Notes: a model not told the origin generated them from the letters alone. 64,000 bases of DNA from Pseudokordiimonas caeni (GCF_026719705.1 NZ_JAPPRR010000001.1:1031255-1095254); one strand, 5' to 3'. Shown: positions 18,580-26,850, numbered from the stretch's first letter. Numbers and translations: made by a program.

Positions 18580-19704
18580 ATGAAGAGCTTGGCCTATCTT
18601 GATTATAACGCGACAGCACCGATCCGGCCCGAGGTGATCTCGGCAATGGCCGAATCGATGGCGCATGTCGGCAACCCGTCGTCCGTGCATCAGGCAGGCC
18701 GCGAAGCGCGCCGCCGGGTGGAGGCCGCCCGCACGCAGGTGGCGGCCCTTGTGAATGCCCGCGCCCGCGATGTGGTCTTCACCGGGGGCGGCACTGAATC
18801 TTCAAATGCGGTGATCCGCATGACAGGCGCGAAAAGCCTGATCGTCTCGGCAGTCGAGCATGATTGCGTGCTGGCGGCGGCAAAACTCGCCGGCGTGCCG
18901 GTGTTCAGCCTGCCCGTTGCAGCCGATGGCCGGGTAGACCTCACGTCCCTTGAAAAGCTTTTGGCGGACGCGCCGAAGCCTGCGCTTGTTTCCGTGATGC
19001 TCGCGAATAACGAGGTTGGCACGCTGCAGCTGGTGGCGGAGGTAGCAAGCCTTGCCAAGGCGACGGGGGCGCGTGTCCATACCGATGCGGTGCAGGCGGC
19101 GGGCAAGATCGATATCGATTTCAAGGCGCTTGGTGTTGATTATCTCACCCTTTCCGCCCACAAGATCGGCGGGCCGCAAGGCGTGGGCGCCATTGTCTGC
19201 GCGCCGACCGCGCCGCTCGCCCCCCTCATCGCCGGCGGCGGGCAGGAACTGGGGCGCCGTTCGGGCACCGAAAATGTGGCCGGTATCGTCGGCTTCGGGG
19301 TGGCAGCCCTTGCTGCGATGGACGGACTGGGTGACATGCCCCGATTGAAGGCCCTGCGTGACAGGTTTGAGGCGGCTGTTGCCACCCATGGCAATCTCGC
19401 CCGTGTGGTCGGGGCGACGGCTGACCGGCTGCCGAACACCAGCTGCATCATCATGCCTGGCGTGCGCGGCGAAACGCAGGTGATGCATTTCGACCTCGCT
19501 GGCGTCTGCATTTCCTCTGGTTCGGCCTGTTCGTCCGGCAAGGTGAAGGTCAGCCATGTGCTTGGTGCCATGGGAGAACCGGCGGCGGACGCTGAATGCT
19601 CGATCCGCGTGTCGCTCGGTTACGGCACGACGGACGAGGATATCGACCGGGCCATCGATGCCTGGAAAGCACTTTACGACCGCACCGTGGGGCTGGCGGC
19701 ATGA
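18580..19704 (+). CDS. Cysteine desulfurase, first of a tandem pair
   Basis: This is a PLP enzyme converting cysteine to alanine and enzyme-bound persulfide for Fe-S clusters or thio-modified RNA. From ATG 18580 it is 374 residues starting MKSLAYLDYNATAPIRPEV. The PLP lysine is in LSAHKIGGPQG, and the catalytic cysteine in SSGSACSSGKVKVSHVL on the flexible loop. The frame is open upstream to 18415, but those codons do not resemble the family. It is more divergent from E. coli IscS than the next gene and may be a NifS-like paralogue. Its stop overlaps the start of the second desulfurase in ATGA. Confidence 0.9.
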   Translation: MKSLAYLDYNATAPIRPEVISAMAESMAHVGNPSSVHQAGREARRRVEAARTQVAALVNARARDVVFTGGGTESSNAVIRMTGAKSLIVSAVEHDCVLAAAKLAGVPVFSLPVAADGRVDLTSLEKLLADAPKPALVSVMLANNEVGTLQLVAEVASLAKATGARVHTDAVQAAGKIDIDFKALGVDYLTLSAHKIGGPQGVGAIVCAPTAPLAPLIAGGGQELGRRSGTENVAGIVGFGVAALAAMDGLGDMPRLKALRDRFEAAVATHGNLARVVGATADRLPNTSCIIMPGVRGETQVMHFDLAGVCISSGSACSSGKVKVSHVLGAMGEPAADAECSIRVSLGYGTTDEDIDRAIDAWKALYDRTVGLAA

Positions 19705-20852
19705 AGCAGCCGGTGTATCTCGACTATCAGGCGACAACGCCGATGGACGAGCGCGTGCTGGCCGCCGTGATGCCCTATCTGACCGGCCGTTTCGGCAATC
19801 CGCATTCGGCCACCCACCGCTATGGCTGGGAAGGCGAAGCCGCGCTCGATGTAGCGCGCGGGCAGGTGGCCGGCCTTATCGGCGCAGACGAGAAAGAAAT
19901 CATCTTCACCTCGGGTGCCACTGAAGCCAACAACATGGCCCTCAAGGGTGTGATGGAAGCCTGGGGGCACAAGCGCCCCGGCCTCGTGACGGTCGCGACC
20001 GAGCATAAGTGCGTGCTTGAAAGTGCGGCCTGGTGTGCGCGTCACGGCGCCGAGCTTACTGTTATTGGCGTCGACAGTGACGGCCGTGTACGGATGGACG
20101 AGCTTGAAGCTGCGGTCAGCGAGCGCACGGCGCTCGTGAGCGTCATGGCGGTGAATAACGAGATTGGCGTGATCCAGCCCTTGAGGGAAATCGGCGCAAT
20201 CGCCAAGCGCCACGGCGCCATCTTCCATACGGATGCAGCGCAAGCCTTCGGCAAGATCCCGCTGGATGTCGATGTGCTCGGCATCGACCTGATGAGCCTT
20301 TCCGGGCACAAGATATATGGCCCCAAAGGCGTTGGCGCGCTGTACCGCCGGGACGAACGCCGCGTGGCTCTGCAGCCCTTCATGTCCGGGGGCGGGCAGG
20401 AGGGCGGCTATCGCTCCGGCACGCAGGCGCCGGCGCTGGTTGCGGGCTTTGGCAAGGCGGCGGCGATCGCAGCGGAAGAAATGGCGCAGGAAGAAGGCCG
20501 GCTTTCAACCCTGATGGCGCGTCTGAAAGGGCGGCTCTGGGAGGCCCTGCCGGACCTGATCCTGAACGGCCACCCGAACGAGCGCTGGGTCGGGAACCTC
20601 AATCTCAGTGTGCCGGGGGTGGACGGCGACCTGCTGCTGGCAGAGCTTTCACCGCTCGCGCTTTCCTCGGGCGCGGCGTGCGCGTCTGCTGTCAGCGGGC
20701 CTTCCTATGTGCTGGCTGCCATCGGGCGGACGGGGGCGGAGGCCAAGGCCGCGCTCCGCATCGGCATTGGCCGTTTCACGACCGACGAGGAAGTGGATTT
20801 CGCCACTGAAACACTCATCAACACCATCGCGAAGCTGAAAGACCGCCTATGA
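19701..20852 (+). CDS. Cysteine desulfurase IscS-like, short C-terminus
   Basis: This second desulfurase is 383 residues, starting MKQPVYLDYQATTPMDERVL, which matches IscS. The PLP lysine lies in LSGHKIYGPKG and the catalytic cysteine in LSSGAACASAVSGPSYVL. It ends at TIAKLKDRL and lacks the roughly 20-residue C-terminal extension by which E. coli IscS docks the scaffold IscU. ATGA overlaps link it to the preceding desulfurase and the following ferredoxin, so the three are almost certainly co-translated. A frame extending to 19596 is ignored because it lies inside the first gene. Confidence 0.9.
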   Translation: MKQPVYLDYQATTPMDERVLAAVMPYLTGRFGNPHSATHRYGWEGEAALDVARGQVAGLIGADEKEIIFTSGATEANNMALKGVMEAWGHKRPGLVTVATEHKCVLESAAWCARHGAELTVIGVDSDGRVRMDELEAAVSERTALVSVMAVNNEIGVIQPLREIGAIAKRHGAIFHTDAAQAFGKIPLDVDVLGIDLMSLSGHKIYGPKGVGALYRRDERRVALQPFMSGGGQEGGYRSGTQAPALVAGFGKAAAIAAEEMAQEEGRLSTLMARLKGRLWEALPDLILNGHPNERWVGNLNLSVPGVDGDLLLAELSPLALSSGAACASAVSGPSYVLAAIGRTGAEAKAALRIGIGRFTTDEEVDFATETLINTIAKLKDRL

Positions 20853-21181
20853 TCCGCCTCACCTTCATCCGTCCGGATAACAGCATGTTTGAGGCCGCTG
20901 GCGAGGCGGGCGACACGCTCTTGAAGGTGGCGCAAGGGGCAGGGCTTGAGGTGGAAGGCGCGTGCGAGGGCAACATGGCCTGCTCGACCTGCCACATGAT
21001 CATCGACAAGGCCTGGTACGGCAAACTGCCGGAGGCTTGCCATGAGGAAGAAGAAATGCTCGACCTCGCGCCCGGGCTCACTTCTACCTCGCGGCTCGGC
21101 TGTCAGGTGGAACTGACAGACGATCTGGACGGCTTGATCGTGCGCCTGCCTAAATCCACCCGCAACATGATGGGGTTTTGA
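20849..21181 (+). CDS. fdx: [2Fe-2S] ferredoxin, adrenodoxin type
   Basis: This 110-residue electron carrier has three cysteines in ACEGNMACSTCH and a fourth in RLGCQVEL, the exact adrenodoxin/ISC-ferredoxin pattern. It also has the preceding GDTLLKVAQ segment and acidic patches that bind partners. In ISC systems this protein supplies electrons for cluster assembly on IscU. Its start overlaps the preceding desulfurase stop. A dispersed palindromic repeat begins eight bases after its stop and could end or stabilise the transcript. Confidence 0.93.
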   Translation: MIRLTFIRPDNSMFEAAGEAGDTLLKVAQGAGLEVEGACEGNMACSTCHMIIDKAWYGKLPEACHEEEEMLDLAPGLTSTSRLGCQVELTDDLDGLIVRLPKSTRNMMGF

Positions 21182-21188
21182 GTCCATT

Positions 21189-21263
21189 CGTCATGCCGGG
21201 CCTGACCCGGCATCCAGCGGCACTTGCATCTGACATGGACCCCGGATCAGGTCCGGGGTGACG
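21189..21263. repeat. Dispersed palindromic intergenic repeat, copy 1
   Basis: The unit is bounded by CGTCA and TGACG and contains two hairpins: TGCCGGG/CCCGGCA and ACCCCGGA/TCCGGGGT, each around a five-base loop (CCTGA and TCAGG). The two loops are complementary to each other, allowing a kissing or extended cruciform fold. A second copy is at 46766-46842. It lies between fdx and dnaB, which converge. No coding capacity is evident. It resembles the REP/RPE-like elements frequent in alphaproteobacterial genomes. Confidence 0.85.
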
Positions 21264-21289
21264 AACCATGCCTGAATTGGCTTCCAACC

Positions 21290-22819
21290 CTACTCAAACC
21301 GATCCGGCAGATGGTCTTCGTCAACAAGGTCGCTAAAGCGGGTGACTTCCTTGTCGAAGCGCAGGTGAACGGTGCCCACGGGGCCGTGACGCTGTTTGCC
21401 GATGATACATTCGGCGCGACCGTAGAGCTGCTCCATCTCGGCGCGCCATTGCAGCATCTTTTCCTGGTCGGATTCGGACGGCTTGTCCTTCTCCTTGTAA
21501 TATTCCTCGCGGAACACGAACATCACCATATCGGCGTCCTGCTCGATCGAGCCGGATTCCCGAAGATCCGATAGCATCGGCCGCTTGTTCTCGCGACTTT
21601 CGACGGTACGCGACAGCTGCGACAGGGCAATGACCGGCACATGCAGTTCCTTGGCAAGTGCCTTCAGGCCACGGGTAATTTCTGACACCTCCTGCACGCG
21701 GCTTTCGCCGCCGCCCTTGGCCGTGCCGCGCAGGAGCTGCAGGTAATCGACAACCACAAGGCCGAGATTATGCTGACGCTTCAGGCGGCGCGCGCGGGTC
21801 CTGAGGCCGGCGATTGAAAGGGCCGGGGTGTCATCAATGAACAGGGGCACGTCTTCAAGCTCGATCGCGGCGCGGGCGATGGCCTCGAACTGCTCTTTCG
21901 TGAGTTTGCCTTGTCGCATGGCGTGCGACTGGATCGTGTCATGGCCCTGATAATGCAGGTTCGCGCGGTCTGAAAGCACACGGGCTGCCAATTGGTCGGC
22001 CGACATCTCAAGGCTGAAGAAACCAACAACGGCGCCCTTTGATCGGGCCATGTCCATGCCGGCCACCTTGTCGTCCGCATACCGTTTGGCGGCATTGAAG
22101 GCGATGTTGGTGGCAAGCGCGGTTTTCCCCATGGCGGGGCGGCCGGCGAGGATCACAAGGTCCGAATTGTGAAGGCCGCCGATCTGCTCGTTGAGCTTGT
22201 GGAGGCCCGTGGTGACACCCGAAAGGCTGTCCGGGTCCTGATAGGCGCTTTTGATATTCTCCACGGCTTTCTGGAGCGCGCGGTAGAAGGGTTGCGAGCC
22301 GGATTCGGCTTGTCCGAGCTCGGCGAGATCGAAAAGGCGCTTTTCGGCCTCGGCGATCTGTTCCGTCGCCTCGGCGTCTACTTCGGCGTCATAGGCGTCG
22401 ATCACCATCTGCTCACCGATCTGGATGAGCGCGCGCCGGGTGGCGAGGTCATAGATCGTACGGCCGTAATCCTCAGCATTGATGATGGTGGCGGCAGAAG
22501 CGGCAAGGCGCACCAGATACTGGGCACCGCCCACGTCGGCGAGTGCCTCGTCATGCTCGAAATAGGGTTTCAGCTTCACCGGATCGGCGATCTGGTTCTT
22601 GTCCATCAACTTCAGGATGGCCTGATAGATGCGGCCGTGGACCGGCTCGTAAAAATGGTCTGGGAGCAGGAAGTCCTGCACCTTCTGCGCTGCTTCGTTG
22701 TTGACGAGAATGGCCCCCAACAGGGCTTGCTCGGCCTCCAGGTTGTGCGGTGGCTGCCGGTAGCTCACACCTGTCTCATTCTCGTTGTCGGATGCGCGCG
22801 TGGTACGAAGAACTTCCAT
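21290..22819 (-). CDS. dnaB: Replicative DNA helicase DnaB
   Basis: DnaB is the hexameric helicase that unwinds DNA at the fork. The N-terminal domain begins at PPHNLEAEQALLGAILVNNEA, and the RecA-like C-terminal domain contains the Walker A AGRPAMGKTALATN, FFSLEMSADQLA, and LVVVDYLQLL (Walker B), with SQLSR later. From ATG 22819 it is 509 residues; a TTG at 22876 is a possible but unconvincing upstream start. It lies downstream of the rpsF-rpsR-rplI operon but behind a terminator. DnaA-box-like sequences precede it. Confidence 0.95.
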   Translation of the reverse strand: MEVLRTTRASDNENETGVSYRQPPHNLEAEQALLGAILVNNEAAQKVQDFLLPDHFYEPVHGRIYQAILKLMDKNQIADPVKLKPYFEHDEALADVGGAQYLVRLAASAATIINAEDYGRTIYDLATRRALIQIGEQMVIDAYDAEVDAEATEQIAEAEKRLFDLAELGQAESGSQPFYRALQKAVENIKSAYQDPDSLSGVTTGLHKLNEQIGGLHNSDLVILAGRPAMGKTALATNIAFNAAKRYADDKVAGMDMARSKGAVVGFFSLEMSADQLAARVLSDRANLHYQGHDTIQSHAMRQGKLTKEQFEAIARAAIELEDVPLFIDDTPALSIAGLRTRARRLKRQHNLGLVVVDYLQLLRGTAKGGGESRVQEVSEITRGLKALAKELHVPVIALSQLSRTVESRENKRPMLSDLRESGSIEQDADMVMFVFREEYYKEKDKPSESDQEKMLQWRAEMEQLYGRAECIIGKQRHGPVGTVHLRFDKEVTRFSDLVDEDHLPDRFE

Positions 22820-22984
22820 GCTCCCAGTAAGGGCCCTCCCCAAGCCAGTAGTGCGGTGTTTCGGGAAGGAAACCAATGATGCCGGTTCCGAAGGCTGATC
22901 CCATCGCCGCTCGTTTGTGTGGTGGGCACCTTAGCGGCGGGGCAAGGGGAGTGATACCGCTATTTTCAGCTTGCCCCCGTTATT

Positions 22985-23014
22985 CAATCCACAGGTGGGT
23001 AACTATGGGGATAA
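22985..23014. promoter_or_regulatory. Cluster of DnaA-box-like sequences upstream of dnaB
   Basis: Within 30 bases are CAATCCACA (22985-22993), GGTGGGTAA (22994-23002, reverse TTACCCACC) and TGGGGATAA (23006-23014, reverse TTATCCCCA). Compared with TTATCCACA they have two, two and one mismatches. They sit between the rplI terminator and dnaB. DnaA control of dnaB would be sensible, but binding is inferred only. Confidence 0.35.
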
Positions 23015-23027
23015 CTTGAGCCCGGCA

Positions 23028-23059
23028 CAAAAAGAAAAGGCGGCCCGAAGACCGCCTTT
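23028..23059 (-). terminator. Terminator of the rpsF-rpsR-rplI operon
   Basis: On the minus strand AAGGCGGTC, a TTCG tetraloop and GGCCGCCTT form a 9-bp stem with one G-U pair, followed by TTTTCTTTTTG. It lies about 30 bases after the rplI stop. Confidence 0.88.
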
Positions 23060-23087
23060 CTTCAATTTCGGTGGAAACCGGTCAGCC

Positions 23088-23675
23088 TCAGGCTTCGGTT
23101 TCTTCGCCTTCTTCGGTGGCAGCTTCTTCAGCGGCTTCTTCTTCGAAGGCCTCTTCGTAAGCTTCCTCGTCGTCGAAGTCGTCGGAAGCGACAACAGCCG
23201 AACCGGTCGAGAACTGGACGTCAGCTTCGTCAGCCGAGCGAGCGATGTTGACAACCACTTTCACGCTGACTTCAGCATGCAGGCGGATTGCAACTTCATG
23301 CAGGCCGATCGTCTTGATCGCGCGGTCGAGAACAACCTGGTTACGGTTGATCTTGCCACCGGCGTCAGCAACGGCTTCTGCGATGTCGCGGCTCGAAACC
23401 GAACCGTAAAGCTGGCCGGATTCGCCGGCAGCGCGGATCATGACGACCTTGAGGTCACCCATGCCGGCAGCGGCAGCTTCGGCTTCCTTGCGGCGAGCAA
23501 GGTTGTCAGCTTCGAGCTGAGCTTTCTGGGCTTCGTAGAACTTCTTGTTGGCAGCAGTGGCGCGGAGCGCTTTTTTCTGCGGCAGCAGGAAGTTACGGGC
23601 GAAGCCGTCCTTCACGGTGACGATCTGGCCCATCTGGCCCAGCTTTTCAACGCGCTCGAGGAGAATCACTTGCAT
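23088..23675 (-). CDS. rplI: 50S ribosomal protein L9
   Basis: L9 binds 23S rRNA near the L1 stalk base and supports reading-frame fidelity. The N-terminal domain ([19 protein letters not shown], then [16 protein letters not shown]) and the C-terminal domain near residues 75-150 are complete. The 195-residue protein has an extra ~40-residue tail made almost wholly of Glu, Asp and Ala. Acidic tails occur in some alphaproteobacterial L9 proteins, and this one is pronounced. It is the third gene of the rpsF operon, 20 bases after rpsR. Confidence 0.97.
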   Translation of the reverse strand: MQVILLERVEKLGQMGQIVTVKDGFARNFLLPQKKALRATAANKKFYEAQKAQLEADNLARRKEAEAAAAGMGDLKVVMIRAAGESGQLYGSVSSRDIAEAVADAGGKINRNQVVLDRAIKTIGLHEVAIRLHAEVSVKVVVNIARSADEADVQFSTGSAVVASDDFDDEEAYEEAFEEEAAEEAATEEGEETEA

Positions 23676-23695
23676 CGTATCTGCTCCTCTGGTGC

Positions 23696-23929
23696 TTACT
23701 GAACCACGAAGGGCAGCAGCGCGATTTGACGGGCGCGCTTGATGGCCTTGGCGAGTTCACGCTGTTTCTTGGCCGAAACCGCGGTGATGCGGCTCGGAAC
23801 GATCTTGCCCCGCTCGGAGACGTACTTCTGGAGAAGTTTCACGTCTTTATAGTCGATGGTCTGGGCATTCTCGCCGGAGAACGGGCAGCTCTTGCGGCGA
23901 CGGAAAAACGGACGACGTACAGCGGCCAT
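23696..23929 (-). CDS. rpsR: 30S ribosomal protein S18
   Basis: S18 pairs with S6 on the platform of the small subunit. The 77-residue protein has the conserved [19 protein letters not shown] and [23 protein letters not shown] segments and a basic N-terminus. Its ATG overlaps the rpsF stop by one base (TGATG), giving coupled translation and the equal amounts needed by the S6:S18 heterodimer. Confidence 0.97.
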   Translation of the reverse strand: MAAVRRPFFRRRKSCPFSGENAQTIDYKDVKLLQKYVSERGKIVPSRITAVSAKKQRELAKAIKRARQIALLPFVVQ

Positions 23930-24384
23930 CAGAATTGCTCCCTTTTCTCACCACGGCCTTCACGGCCGCCACGGTCTTCACGGGGACCACGATCTTCGCG
24001 CGGACCACGGGGGCCGTCGAAGTCACGGCCGCCTTCACGCGGGCCACGACGTTCTTTGTCGGCTTTGGTGCGCAGAACGACCGACTGGCCTTCTTCGAGG
24101 GCGTCGACGCGGATGGTCATGTAACGGATGACGTCTTCATGCAGGCGCGCCTGACGCTCCAGTTCGGCAATTGCCTTGTGGGGTGCGTCGAGGTTAAGGA
24201 GCACATAGTGACCCTTACGGTTTTTCTTGATGCGGTACTGCAGATTCTTGAGGCCCCAATATTCATTCTTGGTGACCTTGCCGCCGTTGTCCTCGACAAT
24301 TTTCGAGAAATCGGCGGTCATGCTTTCCACTTGGGCGGCGCTAACATCTTGCCGCGCAATGAAAACATGCTCGTAAAAAGCCAT
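23929..24384 (-). CDS. rpsF: 30S ribosomal protein S6
   Basis: S6 begins [20 protein letters not shown] and shows the conserved [21 protein letters not shown] segment. The ribosomal fold takes about 100 residues. The remaining ~45 are a charged tail with GPRED and RGGR-type repeats. Alternating Arg, Glu and Asp is reminiscent of alphaproteobacterial S6 tails; E. coli S6 carries polyglutamate there. The leader has its own strong promoter and a hairpin that may be the S6:S18 regulatory element. AAAGGAG precedes the ATG. Confidence 0.96.
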   Translation of the reverse strand: MAFYEHVFIARQDVSAAQVESMTADFSKIVEDNGGKVTKNEYWGLKNLQYRIKKNRKGHYVLLNLDAPHKAIAELERQARLHEDVIRYMTIRVDALEEGQSVVLRTKADKERRGPREGGRDFDGPRGPREDRGPREDRGGREGRGEKREQF

Positions 24385-24452
24385 GTCTCACTCCTTTTGC
24401 TGATCGCTTGCCAGCCACAATGACTGACACCTCCAGCTTTCTTGCAATATGC

Positions 24453-24480
24453 CCCGAACTTGCGAAGTAGAGGAATCGGG
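24453..24480 (-). promoter_or_regulatory. Leader hairpin of rpsF mRNA, possible S6:S18 element
   Basis: On the minus strand CCCGA and TCGGG close a hairpin with a seven-base bulge on one side (TTCCTCT) and an inner ACTT-CGC-AAGT stem. It begins within a base or two of the predicted transcription start. S6:S18-binding leader motifs with asymmetric loops are known upstream of rpsF in many bacteria; identity with that motif is not established here. Confidence 0.35.
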
Positions 24481-24487
24481 ACGCGCC

Positions 24488-24516
24488 TCTATACTCTCGG
24501 GGGCTAGGGGAATCAA
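24488..24516 (-). promoter_or_regulatory. Strong promoter of rpsF-rpsR-rplI
   Basis: On the minus strand TTGATT (24516-24511) and TATAGA (24493-24488) are separated by exactly 17 bases. The start would be near 24481, giving a leader of about 97 nt. Confidence 0.72.
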
Positions 24517-24643
24517 CCCCGGATCGGCGGAATCCCGAGATTTCTGCCAAAAGGCTTGCAAGGCTCTGCCGGCCTGTGGCACTCCGGCCCGATACCAGCG
24601 CCGAACGGCCAGCGTTCCGTAACGGCATTTCGAGGGGATGAAT

Positions 24644-25582
24644 ATGACACGCGCACTCGTCTTTCCGGGTCAGGGCAGCCAGTTCATCGGCATGGGCAAA
24701 GCGCTCGCCGACGCTGAACCTGCCGCCCGTCTCGTTTTCGAAGAAGTGGATGACGCGCTCGGCCAGAAGCTGTCGGCCCTGATATGGGAGGGTAGCGAGG
24801 ACGATCTGAAGCTCACCGAAAATACACAGCCCGCCCTGATGGCCGTTTCGATGGCGGTTATCCGCGTCCTCGAAGTTGGCGGCAAGAAGGTCGATACGAT
24901 CGCGAGCCATGTGGCTGGCCACAGCCTTGGCGAATATTCCGCACTCGCAGCCGCCGGTGCCTTCACGCTTGCCGATACGGCCCGCCTCCTGAAGCTGCGC
25001 GGGCAGGCCATGCAGCGCGCCGTGCCGGTGGGAGAGGGCGCGATGGCCGCGATCCTCGGCCTTGACCTGGACACTGTGAAAGCCGTGTGCGCCGAGGCCG
25101 CCGCGGGCGAGGTCGTGGTTGCGGCTAACGATAACGCCGACGGTCAGATCGTGATTTCGGGCCACAAGGCAGCCGTTGAGCGCGGCATCGAGATTGCCAA
25201 GGCAAAAGGCGCCAAGCGCGGCCTTCTGCTGCCCGTGTCCGCCCCCTTCCATTGCCCGCTGATGAAGCCGGCGGCCGACGAAATGGCAGCGGCGCTCGCG
25301 GATGTTGCCATCGAACGTCCTTCGGTGCCGGTGATTGCCAACGTGCTCGCCGCCCCCATCAGCGAGCCATCCGGCATTCGCAACCTGCTGGTGGAACAGA
25401 TTACGGGTGCGGTGCGCTGGCGCGAATCCATGGCCTCGCTGCGCTCGCTTGGCGTGACTGACGTTGTGGAAGTCGGCGCCGGCAAGGTGCTGACCGGCCT
25501 CGTGAAGCGGATCGACAAGGATCTGGCGACGGTTAATCTGCAGGAACCGGCCGACATCGAAGCCTTTGCGGCAACGCTTTGA
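24644..25582 (+). CDS. fabD: Malonyl-CoA:ACP transacylase
   Basis: FabD moves malonyl from CoA to the acyl carrier protein, feeding fatty-acid elongation. The N-terminal FPGQGSQ, nucleophile GHSLGEYSAL (Ser near residue 96) and the later SAPFHCPLM with catalytic His are all present. ATG 24644 is chosen over 24638 because GAGGGG at 24632-24637 is then six bases away. It is followed by fabG after 20 bases and starts the fabD-fabG-acpP-fabF cluster. Confidence 0.96.
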   Translation: MTRALVFPGQGSQFIGMGKALADAEPAARLVFEEVDDALGQKLSALIWEGSEDDLKLTENTQPALMAVSMAVIRVLEVGGKKVDTIASHVAGHSLGEYSALAAAGAFTLADTARLLKLRGQAMQRAVPVGEGAMAAILGLDLDTVKAVCAEAAAGEVVVAANDNADGQIVISGHKAAVERGIEIAKAKGAKRGLLLPVSAPFHCPLMKPAADEMAAALADVAIERPSVPVIANVLAAPISEPSGIRNLLVEQITGAVRWRESMASLRSLGVTDVVEVGAGKVLTGLVKRIDKDLATVNLQEPADIEAFAATL

Positions 25583-25602
25583 ACCCTGGGAAAGGAACAG
25601 GA

Positions 25603-26340
25603 ATGTTTGATCTGACGGGCAAGAAGGCCCTTGTAACGGGCGCCACCGGCGGGATCGGTGAAGCGATTGCCGCAGCTCTTCACGCGGCCGGTGCCGAAGT
25701 CGCCATTTCCGGCACGCGTGCCGAGAAGCTTGAAGAGCTGAAAGCCAAACTCGGTGATCGTGTTCATGTGATTCCGGCCAATCTTTCGGACCGCGCAAGC
25801 GTTGATGCGCTTGCTGCCTCCGCGCAGGAAGCGATGGGCGGTGTCGACATCCTTGTGAACAATGCCGGCATCACCCGCGACGGCCTTGCCATGCGGATGA
25901 AAGACGATGACTGGGACAGCGTGATGCAGGTGAACCTCGAATCCGCGTTTCGCCTGTCCAAGGCCATGCTGCGCCCGATGATGAAGGCGCGCTTCGGCCG
26001 TATCATCAATATCACCTCGGTCGTGGGTGTGACCGGCAACCCGGGCCAGTGCAACTATGCGGCGTCGAAAGCAGGCCTTATCGGCATGTCCAAGTCGCTG
26101 GCGCAGGAAGTGGCAAGCCGTGGCATCACGGTCAATTGCGTGGCGCCCGGCTTCATCGTGACGCCGATGACCGACGCGCTGAATGACGACCAGAAAAAAG
26201 CCATTACCGACGGCATCCCGGCGGGCACCCTCGGCACGCCCGAGGATATCGCTGCTGCCGTCCTCTATCTTTCGAGCCTTGAGGCTGGTTATGTGACGGG
26301 CCAGACGCTGCATGTGAACGGCGGGATGGCAATGATCTGA
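25603..26340 (+). CDS. fabG: 3-oxoacyl-ACP reductase
   Basis: FabG reduces beta-ketoacyl-ACP with NADPH. It is a 245-residue short-chain dehydrogenase with TGATGGIGEA for cofactor binding, NNAGITRDGL, and the catalytic Ser-Tyr-Lys in NITSVVG and CNYAASKAG. ATG 25603 follows AGGAACAGG. The frame is open back to 25579, but the extra residues overlap fabD and are unlike the family. Confidence 0.96.
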   Translation: MFDLTGKKALVTGATGGIGEAIAAALHAAGAEVAISGTRAEKLEELKAKLGDRVHVIPANLSDRASVDALAASAQEAMGGVDILVNNAGITRDGLAMRMKDDDWDSVMQVNLESAFRLSKAMLRPMMKARFGRIINITSVVGVTGNPGQCNYAASKAGLIGMSKSLAQEVASRGITVNCVAPGFIVTPMTDALNDDQKKAITDGIPAGTLGTPEDIAAAVLYLSSLEAGYVTGQTLHVNGGMAMI

Positions 26341-26461
26341 AGGGGTCTGGCTGAGGCCTGATCCCAGTGCCGTGATTTCGCCAACTCGCGCTTCTCAAAC
26401 CCGGGAAACTGTGTTACGAGCAGCCCGGTACGGCGTCAAACGGCAGGAAACCGCCGCTGTC

Positions 26462-26490
26462 TTGAAGTTAAGGGACAGGGTGCCATATAG
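26462..26490 (+). promoter_or_regulatory. Candidate acpP promoter
   Basis: TTGAAG (26462-26467) is followed after 16-17 bases by CATATA/ATATAG (26484-26490) in the 215-base gap between fabG and acpP. A separate acpP promoter is expected because ACP is needed in large amounts. The -10 fit is moderate. Confidence 0.4.
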
Positions 26491-26555
26491 GGAAAGCATG
26501 GGCTATCATGGTCCGGGCCGACCCAAATCGGTGTTAGAAACTGAGGAAATGAAAC

Positions 26556-26789
26556 ATGAGCGAAATCGCCGAAAAGGTGAAAAAGATCGTCGTTGAGCAC
26601 CTGGGTGTGGACGAAGACAAAGTAACCGATACCGCCAGCTTCATCGATGATCTTGGCGCTGACAGCCTCGACACCGTCGAACTGGTCATGGCGTTTGAAG
26701 AAGAGTTCGGCATCGAGATTCCGGACGACGCTGCCGAGAAAATCCAGACCGTCAAGGACGCGATCGATTTCATCAGCGCCAACGCTTGA
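26556..26789 (+). CDS. acpP: Acyl carrier protein
   Basis: ACP carries growing acyl chains on a phosphopantetheine arm. The 77-residue acidic protein has the attachment serine in [20 protein letters not shown] near residue 37. The full four-helix sequence [17 protein letters not shown] onwards is standard. A GAGG sequence lies upstream, and a strong terminator follows. It sits between fabG and fabF as in most proteobacteria. Confidence 0.98.
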   Translation: MSEIAEKVKKIVVEHLGVDEDKVTDTASFIDDLGADSLDTVELVMAFEEEFGIEIPDDAAEKIQTVKDAIDFISANA

Positions 26790-26808
26790 CGCTGATCAGG
26801 TTTGAAAG

Positions 26809-26850
26809 AGGCAACAGCCGGGCCGAACGGGTTAGGCTGTTGCCTTTTTT
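26809..26850 (+). terminator. Terminator downstream of acpP
   Basis: AGGCAACAGCC (26809-26819) pairs with GGCTGTTGCCT, followed by six or more T up to 26850. The 11-bp stem separates acpP from fabF and would let ACP be made in excess, with read-through feeding fabF. Confidence 0.85.
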
